Positions 48,267 to 61,200 of a stretch of DNA of 64,000 bases are shown one piece after another. The stretch comes from Puffinus mauretanicus. Taxonomy: Eukaryota > Chordata > Aves > Procellariiformes > Procellariidae. The stretch spans positions 2,356,001 to 2,420,000 of the forward strand of contig JAJKFH010003493.1 of assembly GCA_023333565.1 (NCBI GenBank). Reading direction: 5' to 3'. The translations under genes were made by a program, and so were the position numbers. The notes under the pieces are model-generated. The model saw only the letters and a list, made by a program, of their open reading frames with translations. It had not been told where the DNA came from and made no database searches. How positions within the stretch are numbered: the first letter of the stretch is position 1; each line of letters begins with the position of its first letter.

Positions 48267-51200
48267 AGAAATCCGTGAAGTTAAAAAGCCAAATGTGTTA
48301 ATTGTTAACTAAATATAGAAGAGGAAGGCTTGAAAGCTGCTGTGGGTGGATTGATCAGGCAGCGTATGAGTAAAAAGGAAAAGGGAAAATTGTCAGCCCT
48401 AAGAAGCCATTTGCCGGTAGAAACGATCGCACCTGTTCTGGTGAGTGGCAGGAGCCCGACAGATCCGTGGTCCCCAGAAACCTTGTTTGCACTCCTGTGA
48501 TTCAGGCGGTGGAAGGAGAAGCACAGGTTAAAAATGCTGTAATAGATACCAGCTCTGACTCAGGAGGGCGAATGAGACTTTTTTTCAACAGTATACGCAT
48601 GTTCCTTTTATTATTTTAACTTAACACAGAATTCATACATCTGAACTGAGCCATCTGCTAGTTATAGTAATATATTTAGCTTTTATTTACAAAACTTAGT
48701 CTGTCATAAATATATGTTTGCATAATTGATAGACTGTAGATCTTTTTATAAAACTATTTGTTTTCCTTTTACAGTTCAGTACTACTTGTGTTGAGACTAT
48801 TTACTAGATTTTCTGGTTCCTGTTTTCCCAGCTCCAACTTCTGCATAAACATTTGAGGAAAAAAAAAGCAGAGCAAAGGGTTTGTTCTTTATAAGAAATT
48901 TCTGTAGTAAAAAGGTAATTTTCAAGAGACTTTATTCTAATCAATGCAATTGCATTAGTTAGCAGTATTTGCCTTACAATGAGAGGTTTGAGTTCTCTCC
49001 CTTACTTTGTAAATAATATAACTATTTAAATGTATAGCCTTTTTAAAGTGAAGAAGCTGGACTAAGTCACTGGAAAGTATAGCCCTTCATTTTCTCATAG
49101 AACAGCTGTTCAAGGCACAATAACAACAAAAGTTTTGTGAAACTGGATATGCCTACTTCCTTCCTCACAAGACTGTTTTTTTTCTTTTCTACTAACTGGC
49201 TCAAAATCACCCTTCATATTAGTCCTGGGACCCTTAAATTAGTCTCAGCCTTCCTTCAGTTTATTTCAATTGGTGACCTTTGGGTGAGCTGGTGTGTTCC
49301 ATTGTTACTTGCTAATGATGGAATAATCTAGTCCTGACGTACCAGTTGTGAAACCGAGGGCGCTGCTGCTGGATGGTCCCGAGGAAATTTAAATGTCCTA
49401 TGGCTCCATGTTGGAAGAGGGAGGATTTAGCTGTGGTTTGCATCGGCTTTTTACTGTGCAGACTCTGATGTTCAGAGCTGAAAGGGCTCAAACCAAAGTC
49501 TGCTAGAGTCGATGGAAAATCTCCCATTGATTTTTAGTGGTTTTGGATCAAATCTTGTGTGAGCTAGTGTTGAGCACATCATGGCTACTCCAAATTGTTC
49601 AGTGTTTTTGAAATTCTTTGCATATCCAAGTCATTATGTAAAGTCAAATTTATTGTGCTGTCTCCTTCTCCTGTGTGGGAATGTTCTTTTGCAGAGTAGA
49701 AAGTGGTGGTGGTGTTTTTGTTCACTCTTTTATATGCTACGGCATTGATTTTATTATCTGATCATTTCGTGTTACGTGAGGACAACATGTATGCTTTTTC
49801 CAAATTCCCCCCAATATGGGGGATTTTGGAAAAAGTGAATCTGCTTTTGCTGAAGGCTGCTTACCCTGCAGAGAGGTTTCTTCACGTATTTTTCAAAGAG
49901 TTTACGGTAGTGGAACATCTTTCTCTGATGTGCATATTGTACTTCCCTTGTTCAGTATATGGTTGGTTGCTGCTTTTTTTTTTTAAAGGGTGAAGGGGAG
50001 AAAGTTGTTAGTGATAACAGATACTGGTGTTCCATAAAGGAGCTTGCAGAATAACACATACCTGTGGTAGGCATATATCCTCTCCTGGCTTCCTTGTTGT
50101 TGATGATGAGCAGGATTTTTCCTCTTGGCTATATGTAAAAACCCAGCCAAGAGAAAAGTAGGGAGGAGAAGGATTACTAAACTTAAATCATGGAAGTTTG
50201 TCAGAGTTTATTGTCTAGTGTAGCCTGTCTTGAAATTTGATTCTATTTGGAAGGGAATCAAGAGATGAAACCTCAAAAAACCCACCTGATTTGAGGCAGG
50301 ACATCCTCCAGCAAGAATCTCATTTGCTACCGGAAGGGTGAGACCAGGAATTTTGGCTCCTTGGAAAAGGAAATTCTGGAGCTCATTATCTCTCCTCCAT
50401 CATATTCTGGTTTACTGATTTGGGGTTTGCTTATTACTAAAAGTTGAAGAAGGCAAAACAGGCATGCATATGAAAGAAGCTCAGGTAAATAGCCTGAGAT
50501 GAGGGAAGCCATGAGAAGGAAGGTAGCATAATTTCTGTGAGACCTCCTGTCTTGGATTTCTTTCTAGGACTTGGAAAGTGCTAATTCTTCCAGCCAAACT
50601 AATTTGCTCTTTAATAGGAGATGGCTGTCATGGCAGAAGGCAGAGCTGTACTGCAGGACGCAGGGTAGCAACGCAGAGCTGTGTGTTTCTGCTGTCTTGC
50701 CCTTTCACGTGCTGGGTTTCCAAAGCACGTGAGAATCTGGCGTCTGGAGGAAGGAAGGAGATACTGCTGGGGCACTGTCCACCTACCTGCAGGGAACGAG
50801 ACAGCACATCCATGCCACGGGTTTCTAGAGAGTATGGTCAGGATCTAAATTTGTGAATTTTCTTTCAGACAGGGTTAGAGGACCAATCAGGGAAGATTTT
50901 CTTAATATTTCCACAGTTCGTCTTTGTTCCTTCCTTTCCAGATTTCGGAAGTGGCTACGTATGCAGTCCTAGATTCTCTCCTGCATGGCCCCATTCAAAT
51001 AAATAAATAAATGCCGTTCGGTAGCTCTTCAGGTTTAGGACAGCAGAATTGTGCTAAGTCACGAAGGTACTCTCCTTTTTCTATCTGCTTAACTGAAATA
51101 AGGCCTCTGAGTGGTTGAGGAAGTCTGTACTGGAAAATGCAGTACAGGTGTGTTAGTCCGGGGATCTGCTTGGGTTAATTTATCCCATCAAAGAAGTTAG

Positions 51201-52459
51201 TAGAATAATTCACGTGGCCACTAGTGTGGCAGTACTGCTTCTGACGCTTTTTAAACTTGTCATTGTGCAGTGGAGAAATACTCTTGCCTTCTCAGGGGTG
51301 AGCTAGGATTTTACATATTTTACAGGGATAACTAAACAAGCAATGCATGTATTATGAGAACCTTTGTTATGAGAATCAAGGGCAGACTATAAATAAACTT
51401 AATTTCTGTGTAAAGATTAAAGAATTGTATTTCTTCAATTCTCTGTTATTTGATCGGTTGTATGTGGTCCAAGAGGACATTTTGAATAAAGTAATTGAAT
51501 CTTGCTTAAGTTGTTTCTCTCATTTAATTCGCAACACGTGAATGAGATCGTTTCCATTACTCATCACAACTACTTTAAACATGGTTATGGTAGGGGGACA
51601 ATGCACGTGAAAAATTAGTTCTGTTGTTAACCTTTTCAGTTTATGGTCACACTGCCAAAGTGCATGTAACAGCCTGCAACTAGGATGAAATTGTAAGCAA
51701 ATAAAATGCCTTTTTGGAATACAAAAATTAAATTGTATATTCAATTCTGGATGCTTTTGGTCATAAAAATTCTCATTTTACTCTGACCTAGTATAGCTTA
51801 TTAGAAATCAAAGGTCCTGTGAAACTTAAACCCATAAATTAGTCAAAGAATAAAGGAATAAACTGCACTTTAAAAAAATTACTGTGTATCCTCAAGTGTC
51901 TTAAATATACAGAATTGTAATAACTTTTCTGATGAGCTAAAATGGCAAATACTCTTATGTTATAATTAGATTATACGCATGAAAGCAGTGTGATCATTCT
52001 AGATTACAGAACTGTTCTGTGTCCTCTGGTGAACCTAACCCAATAAACTGGGGTTCTGTTTTCCATTGGAAGAAATAAAAGGACTGATTGTCAAGCTGCC
52101 TAATAGTAAGGTAGAAAACAGGGCAAGAAGATCAGTGTCTTTTCAAGTGAATTTAAAGTCAAAATATAAGTTTTTCCTTTGCTGGATGAGGAAGGAATGA
52201 AGTTGGTGCGTGTAGAACCAAATTACTTATATGTATGCATACACAATGCATGCTTTTCTGTCTTGGATAGAAAATCATTAATTCTGCTCACCTCCTAAAT
52301 ATTTTTGCCTATTCTAACAACGATGTTTGAATGCCTTCTGGATTACTTCATGGGAGTTGGTAGGAATGAACTGTAATCCACAGGTACAGCAACGATGTTG
52401 CTTGACTGTAGGATGTGCTTTGGAACAGCTGTGGTGGCTGTTTGAAGAAAATTAAAAGT

Positions 52460-52533
52460 ACTTTTCAGCTACATAAGTGGCTACTTATACTATACTTTTC
52501 AGCTACATAAGTGGCTACTTTTCAGCTACATAA
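52460..52533. repeat. Three direct copies of a 17-bp unit
   Basis: ACTTTTCAGCTACATAA occurs at 52,460-52,476, 52,494-52,510 and 52,517-52,533. The first two copies share a longer unit with GTGGCTACTT, so the spacing is 34 and then 23 bp. This looks like local tandem duplication. Confidence 0.88.
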
Positions 52534-52554
52534 TTGTCCAAGAATTGGACAATT
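52532..52554. repeat. Perfect 10-bp inverted repeat next to the triplication
   Basis: AATTGTCCAA and TTGGACAATT are exact reverse complements with a 3-base loop GAA. It starts at the end of the third 17-bp unit. Confidence 0.9.
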
Positions 52555-54206
52555 GCTCAGTAACTGAGAGTCACACGCATATGAATGAACCATTTTTAAA
52601 ATATTCACAAGAAAAATATACTGTAGGTATGAACAGCTGCTTTCATCACCATTGCAAGTTGGCTTCCTTGAGTCATGTTTGCTCTCGTTATCTACATCTG
52701 TACAACGTTCTTGAACTCTGGGCCTTTTCCTTTCTCATGCGTCGTGGATTTGCAGACCTTCACGTCTTTCTTCCACTGCCTTGGTCTTGCACCTTGGCCT
52801 CCTTTAGTATACTGTGAACTCCGCACCTCCACCCATGACTTTGCATTCTTTCCCTCGCCTCAGCTGTGCCGGCTGCTTGCCATGTGCTCCAGCCAAGCTG
52901 TACTTCAGCAGGTATGGAGTGCTGCTGCTACTGCTTCTTGGTTTCCTACCAATAGAGAGAATGAGCGCTAATAAATTGAAGATATTTCTTCTTCAGCATT
53001 GTTTTTTCCTCTGGCCTTTAGCACCATCTGACCATTCCTGGTCCATTTGTCTACCTCCTTGCAACTCTTGACAGGTAGGATTGCCTTCTTGTGACATCAT
53101 ACCATCTGTTTTCTAGCTTTACATTAAAATAACTTTATTTCCATGGTTTATTAACTTATCCCTGGCTCTTTTCTTTTTTAATATTTCAAACATCTTTTTA
53201 AAAAATGGGGTGTGTTTGTGTGCAAGGTGCTTCAAAGTGTAATTAGGAGCTGTAGCATTTCTGTATAAGGTTTAGGATAAACTTTGTTTATGGCTTCAGG
53301 AAATGGAAGGGTTTATCTTGAGCCTTCTTTTTTAAGTTAGGTGTCTTACTTTCCATATTGCATTTATTCTCCTAAAAAAGATAAGGTGAAACACATTATC
53401 CAGTTAGATAAACAGGGAAAGATTCTGTGCAGAGTTATATCCGTGTAAATCCAGAATATACATGCCCATGCACATATGCATTAAAAGAGTATTAGCCTAT
53501 AAAATATTTGTGACAAATTTAATTTTTAAAGCAAAATAATCACTTCCATTAAATCCTAAAGTATAATTTTATTCCTACTAATATAGAGAAAATTATGTCT
53601 GGAACACAGAGTACTTCCTATGCAGCATTGAACTGGATGTATTTTATGTTGTACCCGTTTCACTGATGTGACTTACTGAAGTGATTTGGTTTGCTGAAGT
53701 GCTCTATGTGACCAGAATGAAACAGCTTAGTTGGGCCAGAGGACTTGGATCAACTGTTTAACTGTGTAAGTTGTTTGATTATTAAGGTTATAATGTCAAG
53801 CACTAAGGAAAAGAAATACCAGAATTAAGGTTGATTATGCAGCCTTAATTTGGGTATCTTTGAGTATATGCAGATAAACTAGGGTTTAGCATCCTTGGAT
53901 AGTACTGCTTCACTTTTCAGGGTGCATAGCATTATGTACTAATAGTCGTGTTTGAAAACTATGGCTCCTATTAACTTTATTTGAAACTATGAAACTTCTG
54001 AACATCTGATCTCAGGGAATGCCATTGGTTACGTAGAATATAGGGAGCATATGGTCCCTGCCTGTAAACTGTACACATGTAACAGTAATTTGTTCCTGGT
54101 TACTGTGAATTTTGAGTTGAAAATCACTTAGCTCTGCGCAGTGAAGGGATCAAACCTGATTATCCAACTTAGCATTCAACTGTTGTAAACTGTTCAGCTA
54201 TTTTTC

Positions 54207-54241
54207 TTTTCCTTTTTTTTTTTTTCCCTTTTTTTTTTTTC
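54207..54241. repeat. T-rich low-complexity tract
   Basis: Two T-runs of about 12-15 bases separated by CCC and ended by CCCC. The exact length is prone to sequencing error. Confidence 0.85.
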
Positions 54242-54299
54242 CCCACCCTGAAGTCCCCTGCCTCAGATACTTCGCGCTTTTCTCCTTTGCCAGAAATAG

Positions 54300-56000
54300 G
54301 ACGGGGATGCTAGAGACATTTTCTTTCCTTGAAGAGTCCTATGCATGGAGATGGCATCCTCAACCTCATTTCCCCATAGGATGTCCTGTCAGTTGCCCTG
54401 GTTGCTGAGTCTGGCAGATGTTGAAGGCAGCTGCCATGCTCCTGCTGTTGGCAGAGTAGGTTGCACTGTCCTTGGAGTTGTCTGCTGCCTGGTTCCCTCT
54501 GTCGGGGTCTTCTTGCCACCAAAAGGGGTAAGTCAGTAACAAGAGTCCTGCTTGCCATTGTGTTGACCAGACCCTATGCTTTTGTCTTCTCATCTTTCTG
54601 CATTACTGAGTGTTGGGTTCTCTGGTGGTGGTGGTGGGTTTTTTTTGGTCCCCAGTCCCACTGCCTTTTGGCATCTCCCTCCCTTGCCCCCTCACTTGGC
54701 AATTCTGCTGCGTATATATGTGACCACTGGCACGTGCTGTGAGACTTTGGCAAAAATGGTGGTAGCCTCTGAAATGTATGAAGCCGCCTTTCTTGCCAAG
54801 TAGGTTGCTGCAAAAGATACCGTCTTGATGGCAGCTGTCTTCATTTCCATTGAACTCTGGGAGAACCCAGAGACTGCTCTGATAGTCAGGCCTCCTGGAA
54901 AGCCCTTTGCTTTCATACTGCCCAGGGAAGACGAATCTCACCCACTGTCACTCTCCCGGTAGGATGCAGGGAATGTGCTTGCAGCCATTCTGGCCATGCC
55001 TTTCCAGTCAGTGGATGGTGAGAGTGTGTTTTGCGAGGCAGAAGGATCTTCTACTGTGATCTCTTCAGAAGGCCTCGTATCAAAACGCTCTTCAGTTTTG
55101 CGAAGGTAGAAGTGCTTTCTCTGCTAGGAGGTTAGGCATCGGTGGGAATGATGTGGCCTGGGGCAGGGAAGTGCTGGATTCCCTAATTCCGAGTGAGGGA
55201 ATACCCTCTCTATGGAGCTCTTCCCTGAGCTCTTCCTGGTCTCCCCGTCCTGCCTGCAGTGAGGTGGATAAGACGGCTGGCTTTGGCGTAGGATACTTGG
55301 GATGGGGACAGCCAGGCTGAGGTGCTTCCCCTCCTCTGCTGCTTCCGTCTCCTTCTCTCCTCTGCCTCACTTTCTCTTTAGGGCAGATTGCCCATTTCTT
55401 ACATGGGCCCACAGGTGTTTGCCTTCAGCCCTCCTTTTGCGGCACAGCTCTGAGTGCTGTCAGGGTTCACTGTTTATGGTCAAACCTGGTTATGATCGAA
55501 CCTGTCAGCTGTGGTTGTGGGGTGTTTCAGCATTTTTCCTCCACCTGCCTAATAATAAATCCTTCATTATCAAGCCCTTCTTTTACCTTCTTCATGAGAG
55601 ACAGGAGGGTTAGTGCCCAGTGCCCAGCCTTTGGGAGTACTCTTGTTGGCATCTGGTGGTAAGGGGCTTTCATAGCTCCAAACCAGAGGACGTGGAGTGG
55701 ACGGAGCCTTGCCAGCCCAGTCGGGTCATGGTTCTGGTCTAATGACTGGAAGAGGAGGGACAAGCAGGCCTTCCCCAAACTGCCCCAGACCAAGGGTTGA
55801 TGTGCCGGGCAGCCGCTCTCCCTTGGCCTCTCCTCCTTGTTTGCCGGATTGCAGTCCGAGGGGCAAGGGGCAGGTACTGTGGGGCAGCTGGCTGGTAAGG
55901 GGCTGAACTTCTGTATCTCACGGGGTTCTCTTGGGGGAGAGGGCAGACCTGGCCACATTTGTTTCTGCAGCCAGGACCATACCTCCGGCCTTCAGGCTCT
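54300..56000. other. GC-richer block of unknown nature
   Basis: For about 1.7 kb the GC content is around 50%, clearly above the flanks, without CpG-island density. Open frames occur on both strands, up to 143 codons (minus, 55,527-55,958) and 112 codons (minus, 54,603-54,941). Joining frames in any one direction meets several stops. It could be a decayed gene copy, an old exon cluster or a non-coding RNA exon. I recognise no protein in it. Confidence 0.35.
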
Positions 56001-56423
56001 GCACTGGCTTCTTTACAGTGCCTGTTTTGTTGCGTGAAGCTATGTATATGGAGAAATGTATGTATATATAGCGTGCTTCCTTCTGTTTTCAGATGTCTTC
56101 AGATCTTCTGAAATACCTGATAGCTGGTAAATTCAAGAATCTGAATGAAAAAAGTTTTTTTTCCAAATACTATACATTTTTTTGTGGAGCACAAATAAAC
56201 TTAGGCAAGCCCCTCTCCCCCATTTTCCCTTTCTGATGAGATTTTCACAGGGACAGCAGGATTAATTCTTGTCATAAGGGCCTTGCTTGACAAATTACAG
56301 GTTCTGTTCCAAGGAATAGGGGAACTCAAGCAGTTGAAAGAGTCTAAAATTTTGCATATAGGAGAAAAAAAAAACATTTCCTTTGACTACTTCTGCAGAG
56401 ATAACAAGACCATTTTGACTGGT

Positions 56424-56591
56424 TGAACACGAGCACAGGTTGCCCAGAGAGTTTGTGGCATCTCCATCCTTGGAGATAATGGTGGAGGTGGACATGATCC
56501 TGGGCAAACTGCTTCAGGTGACCCTGCTTGAGCAGGGGAGTGGATTAGACAGTCTCCAGAGGTGCCTTCCAGCCTCAGCCATTCTGTGACT
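56424..56591 (+). mobile_element. CR1 3'-end fragment, older subfamily
   Basis: ACAGGTTGCCCAGAGAGTTT, CTCCATCCTTGGAGATAAT, CCTGGGCAAACTGCTTCAGG, GACCCTGCTTGAGCAGGGG and AGGTGCCTTCCAGCCTCAGC follow each other as in the C-terminal coding and 3' end of CR1, ending in CATTCTGTGACTG. The form differs from the large copy at 4,880-6,476, so it belongs to another CR1 subfamily. About 170 bp survive. Confidence 0.9.
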
Positions 56592-58159
56592 GAAACTTTC
56601 TGAAAAAGTTCATCTTGAGATGGGCAGTTTGATATGGAGAATTGCAGTTCACTTGGTTAGAGATGAGTGAAGTAAAAAATAATTTAAGATAGATTCATTT
56701 AATGGGAAGCGTAGAGCACACTTTAAAAATAAGCTGGTCTGCCAGGCTTGCCCATAATAAATTCAGGGGAGTCAATAAAAATATTATGAATTCATACCAG
56801 AATAACAGAGAGCGAATCTGACTACTTCTGTCTACACAAACAACTTAAGCTGCTCTGTAACTTTAAAAAGTGTCCTACATGCATTTCCCATGCACACATG
56901 GAAGTTGTGAGCTTACTTAAAACTTAGAACCAGAATTCGTGCTCTGACCTTTGCGCGTAAGGGGCCAATGCTCAGGATCATTGCCATTGATCCCATAGAA
57001 AGAGTCATATGTGCATAAAAAGCAGCCAGGCTGCTGTTGTTCAGGAGTCATTTTCTGATCATGCCTTGCTCATAGGAATGTAAGTGTAAAAAAGCCAGAT
57101 TTACATAAGCAAGCTACTCTATGAACCCTTGCCCTCCCCTCTCTCTTGACCTTTGCTGCCCAGTTTGGCTCCCAGAGCTTTTTCAGAGATCTCTTTCTTG
57201 GGTTGCCTGTCTCTCTAGTGAGAAACCCAAGTCCTGAAAGCAAGAAGGTGGTGGAATAGCAGCCACAAAACCTGAACTCAAGCAGACAGTCTTCCCTCTC
57301 CCATTACTACTACACCTACTCATGAGGCAGCCCTGTGGGGACCAGTGTGGACACAGGCTGGCAGCCAAGGCATGCACCAGACATCTCCTTACCTTTGCTC
57401 ATAGCTCGAGCTCATCCACAAATGGCAGCTGAAAATTCATGCCTATAACATAAGTTCAATCAGTTTAACCCATGTTTTGCAACAATACTGCAGGCTGCCT
57501 TTTTTTCTAAAAGCTTTAATTTTTCAATATTTTTTACACATTTTATTTCCGCAGCTTAGGAGGACTAGCAGGAAGGCTTGTCAGCAATTTACCTTGGAGA
57601 TAGAAGGTAAAGGGGAAGTGGATTGCTGACAGGATATTGCTCGCTGTCTGGGCAAGCATAACGTGCAACAAGACAGAGAGCTTGGACTCCCCTTTGTGAT
57701 GTTCAATTCCAAGCCAAGTTATAACTTGAGCTCAGTCTCTTCAAAACATGTCTGTGTAGATATAGCTGTAGTCCATTTTGATGATCGTAAGTCTGCAGCT
57801 GAATTAATTAATTGATGATGCAAGAAAGATATTTAAAGGCAGACCTTTACCACTCATAAGTCCAGAGCTACAAGATGAAATCTAGTGTCTGAATTTTTTT
57901 TTTGATGTTTTGGTTGCTGAGGGTTTCCTGGTACATCGTGCCTAATCTTGTCAGTATTTCTTTAGGTCTTGCTCCTTTAAATAGCTTTGGATGAGTGGAA
58001 CATCCCGTACTTTTGCAAAGATCTCCTGAAGTCAGTGACAGCCATTTGTGAACATGAGCAGCTGAAAGAAGCAAATGCCTTGTGTGCCCTACGCAGTTGT
58101 AAGCCCGTCTGTGTTTGGGAAATGACAGTAGTACAGTATTTGTGTTTGCTTTGGAAAGT
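56592..58159. other. Non-coding stretch, no gene recognised
   Basis: AT-rich, intron-like sequence lying between two CR1 fragments. Only short chance frames occur. Confidence 0.55.
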
Positions 58160-58222
58160 AATCATAGAGTTATAGAATCGTTTAGGTTGGAAAAGACCTT
58201 TAAGATCGTCAAGTCCAACCGT
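58160..58222 (-). mobile_element. CR1 3'-end fragment, antisense
   Basis: TATAGAATCGTTTAGGTTGG followed by AAAAGACCTTTAAGATCGTC and AAGTCCAACC is the reverse complement of the CR1 3' end. About 63 bp survive. It is close in sequence to the fragment at 18,293-18,363. Confidence 0.93.
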
Positions 58223-61200
58223 AATCTAATCTAAAAGAGCTTGAAACAATTTGCAAATTAGGATTGTGAAAACCTCAATATTGTTTTTTCTTCCTTAAGA
58301 GAAAAAGTCTTTAACCCCAAAAAGAGCAGTACGCGGGAAGAATTTGAGAGAATCACCTTGGCAGATGTTGCAAGGCATGGGATAGAATAGGACTAAGCTT
58401 TACCTATTGCTGTGTGAAGGTTAAGAGCTGCAATCTCTGGTAGGAGATCCAAATTTCACAACACTGGGGTGATGGTGTAACAGGAAGAAGGGTGTGGGCA
58501 AAACTACAGAGCGACATATGAGTAATTCAAGACCTCACCTGTTTTCCCATCTGGAGAGAAGGCTAAGTGGGGAAAGCAGATGGGCAGATCAGAAGTTGCA
58601 GTTTAAACGCTTACTTTTTCTGAGCTTATCTGTATTGAGGATAATCTTTGGGGATTCATATTTGTTGCATGCTGTTTGTATTTTTGGATGGGTGTTTTTT
58701 AATTGAGTCAGAAAAAATGATGTCTGGTGTTACTCCTTTTATATACAATATCAGAACGGCAAATCTGAGCTGCTAGGACATAGCCAGCAGATGCCAGCAG
58801 TCTTTGTGATGCTTTACTGTTAATTTACTTAGGATGTGTTTTTTTCAATAATATTCCTAGTAGAGCTACCTTTTTAATAATATCAAAGGGGTGGAGTTAC
58901 TGTCTCATTTCCATGTGAAAAAGTCTCGGTGAGTATCAAAGGCAGATTATGACCTTAAGTAGCGCCCAGAAGTGATATGTCAGAAAAAAAAATGTTACGA
59001 TCCCAACAATGATTTTTGAAATTCAGTCAACGTTATGTATTTTTAATAAATACACATCTTCCTGCAATGTTTGAAATCAGGGGTCGGAACTCCAAAATGA
59101 AAGTTGGTATAAGTACAGCTGAGATTGGCTTCAGTGGTTATTACTGCCTGAGAAATGAGAAAGGCAAGAATAAAGGTAGGTGATACAAGCTTAATATTTT
59201 CCAAAGTTGAACAGTTTTGTGAGCAAAATGATCTGCTTACAGTGTGTTTTTAAGATAGAAATAATGTTATCTCCAGTACTAAATTTGGAATCAGTATACC
59301 CAGCCATCTGCATCTGTATATGTCAAGCCTAATATCTAGATTTAGGGATTAAATTTATACCATGCTCTTGTTTGTTTTTCTTCAGACTTCCACTGTATCA
59401 CTTTTTTTCTGATGTAATGCAGAATCTCATTGGTGAATTTTGTTGTATTTCTTGTTTACTGATATCTTTATGAAAAACTTGGCAAAAGTTTCTGAAAACT
59501 TGGTATAAGAGTCCTTAGACCTTTATATGCCAGTTAGCCAGTGGTATTAATATTTAAAGCAATTAATGCTCTTTTTAATCCAAGCTAATGTCTTCTAATC
59601 AACATTATGTAATTCAGTAAATATAACAAAACCTGCAGAATTAAGGTACTGTACTCTCTTGTTATCTCTGGCTGTGCAGCATAGCACGTATTTTTGTATC
59701 GTTTGAACATTTTGTAGATCAGTAGCTGAATTTCTGGTAGTAAATGCATTACATTTTTGAGTCAATAAATTTCACTTTCTGTCAACACTTATCTTCAAGT
59801 TATGTTTCTGCCGAATTACCTGTTGTTAATTAAGAATAATTTTATCGCTTTGGTTAACATGAGAAATTGGGACATTATTAGGGTGTTGGCCTTGATGTTT
59901 CCATAACAGGTTAGCTGCTTTGATCTGGCTGTGTTGACAGTAAAATTGGGTCTTCTGCTTGGACGTGTAGGAGAAATACGTGTTTGGTTAGACCGTTATC
60001 AAATTGGAGGAAGTAACTAGAATCGGTAAAGCAAAGAGAGGCACAGCAATAATGAAAAAATTAAACAGTACAGGGTCATGCAGAACACTGTCACTTTGCT
60101 GATACAATTTACGGCTGTAAACAGAGGTCATGATGTCACTCTACAGCAATCTCAGCTCTTCTCAGCTTTGTACCGTTTTCCTATGGCTCGCATAGGACCA
60201 GTCCTAGAACACTGTGTTCCCTTTTGTGTACCCCTCGTTATTTATTATTTTTTCTAACCAGAAGAGATTAAACAAAAGAGAGTTTAGGGAGGAGTTGGAA
60301 AAACAATAGAGGGAGTGAAAGGAAAATGACATTAGCAAAGACTGCAAGGTGTCTGTGTACGTATATTGAGGACGCGTGTCTGAATTGTCTGAAAGTAGTT
60401 GTAAAAGGTAACTGTAAAAAGTGAAAGTGTTTTTTTTAACTTTAACAAAGGGATCGCTTAGTGGAAGGGATGGATCGAAGACTTTGGTCTGTGTGTGATG
60501 GTGTTATCCCCTTGGAAGTGATCAGTAGGAATCTAAGTTGTGTAAAGCACCAACAGCTGTATAATACGGAATGATACAACTTTGGTAGGATGAGGGATAG
60601 GCAGCTACTGAAGTCCCCTCTTGTATGATTCTTTTTGATAGTTGTGACATATTCTGGTTTTCAACACTAAATAATGGCTTTGACCTAATTTAACTCTAGC
60701 ATAACAGCATTGAGAATATGGACCATTTACATCATGAAAAGAAAAAAGGAAAATGCTCACATTTAAATATTTCCTATTTTTAGTGTAGTATTTTTTCTTA
60801 ATTAAACATTTGCAATAATACAAAGCAAAATACAGCAAAAATAGGATTTTGTTGTATTTGCCTAACGTAGGCATATATAATCTTGTAAGCGCCATGTGAC
60901 ATTTTAGATTTTTTTTCATTTTCCCTTTAAGCTTCAGACTGGCAGTTAAAGTGCCCTAAAGGGGTCTTTATTCTAGTTGAAGTGTTCCGATTGCACTCAT
61001 CTTTTCTGCCTTTTCCTTTTCTTTATAGTAGTGTGTTAAGTTTTGAGGATCATTGGGGAAGAAGTGCCATCTTTTCTATTATGGTCATTGACAGCTAAAG
61101 CTACTCGGTGCCTTTTCAGTGATCTTAACAATCATCAGTCAGCCAAAAAATGAGGAGTACCTCGTAGAATTGCAGGTTATGTGCACATGTGACCCTGATT

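Larger units (their letters stand above)
48151..54299. other. Non-coding stretch right of CpG island 2
   Basis: AT-rich, intron-like sequence. It holds (CAA)5 at 48,251-48,266, an AAAT repeat near 51,000-51,012, a triplicated 17-bp unit and hairpin at 52,460-52,554, and a long T-rich tract at 54,207-54,241. The longest unrecognised frame is 98 codons. No exon can be supported. Confidence 0.55.

Noticed and set aside
46318..48301. Frames up to 300 codons on both strands in CpG island 2
   Set aside because: Same reason: compositional bias, mutual overlap, no recognisable protein. A genuine short coding first exon cannot be excluded, but none can be chosen.
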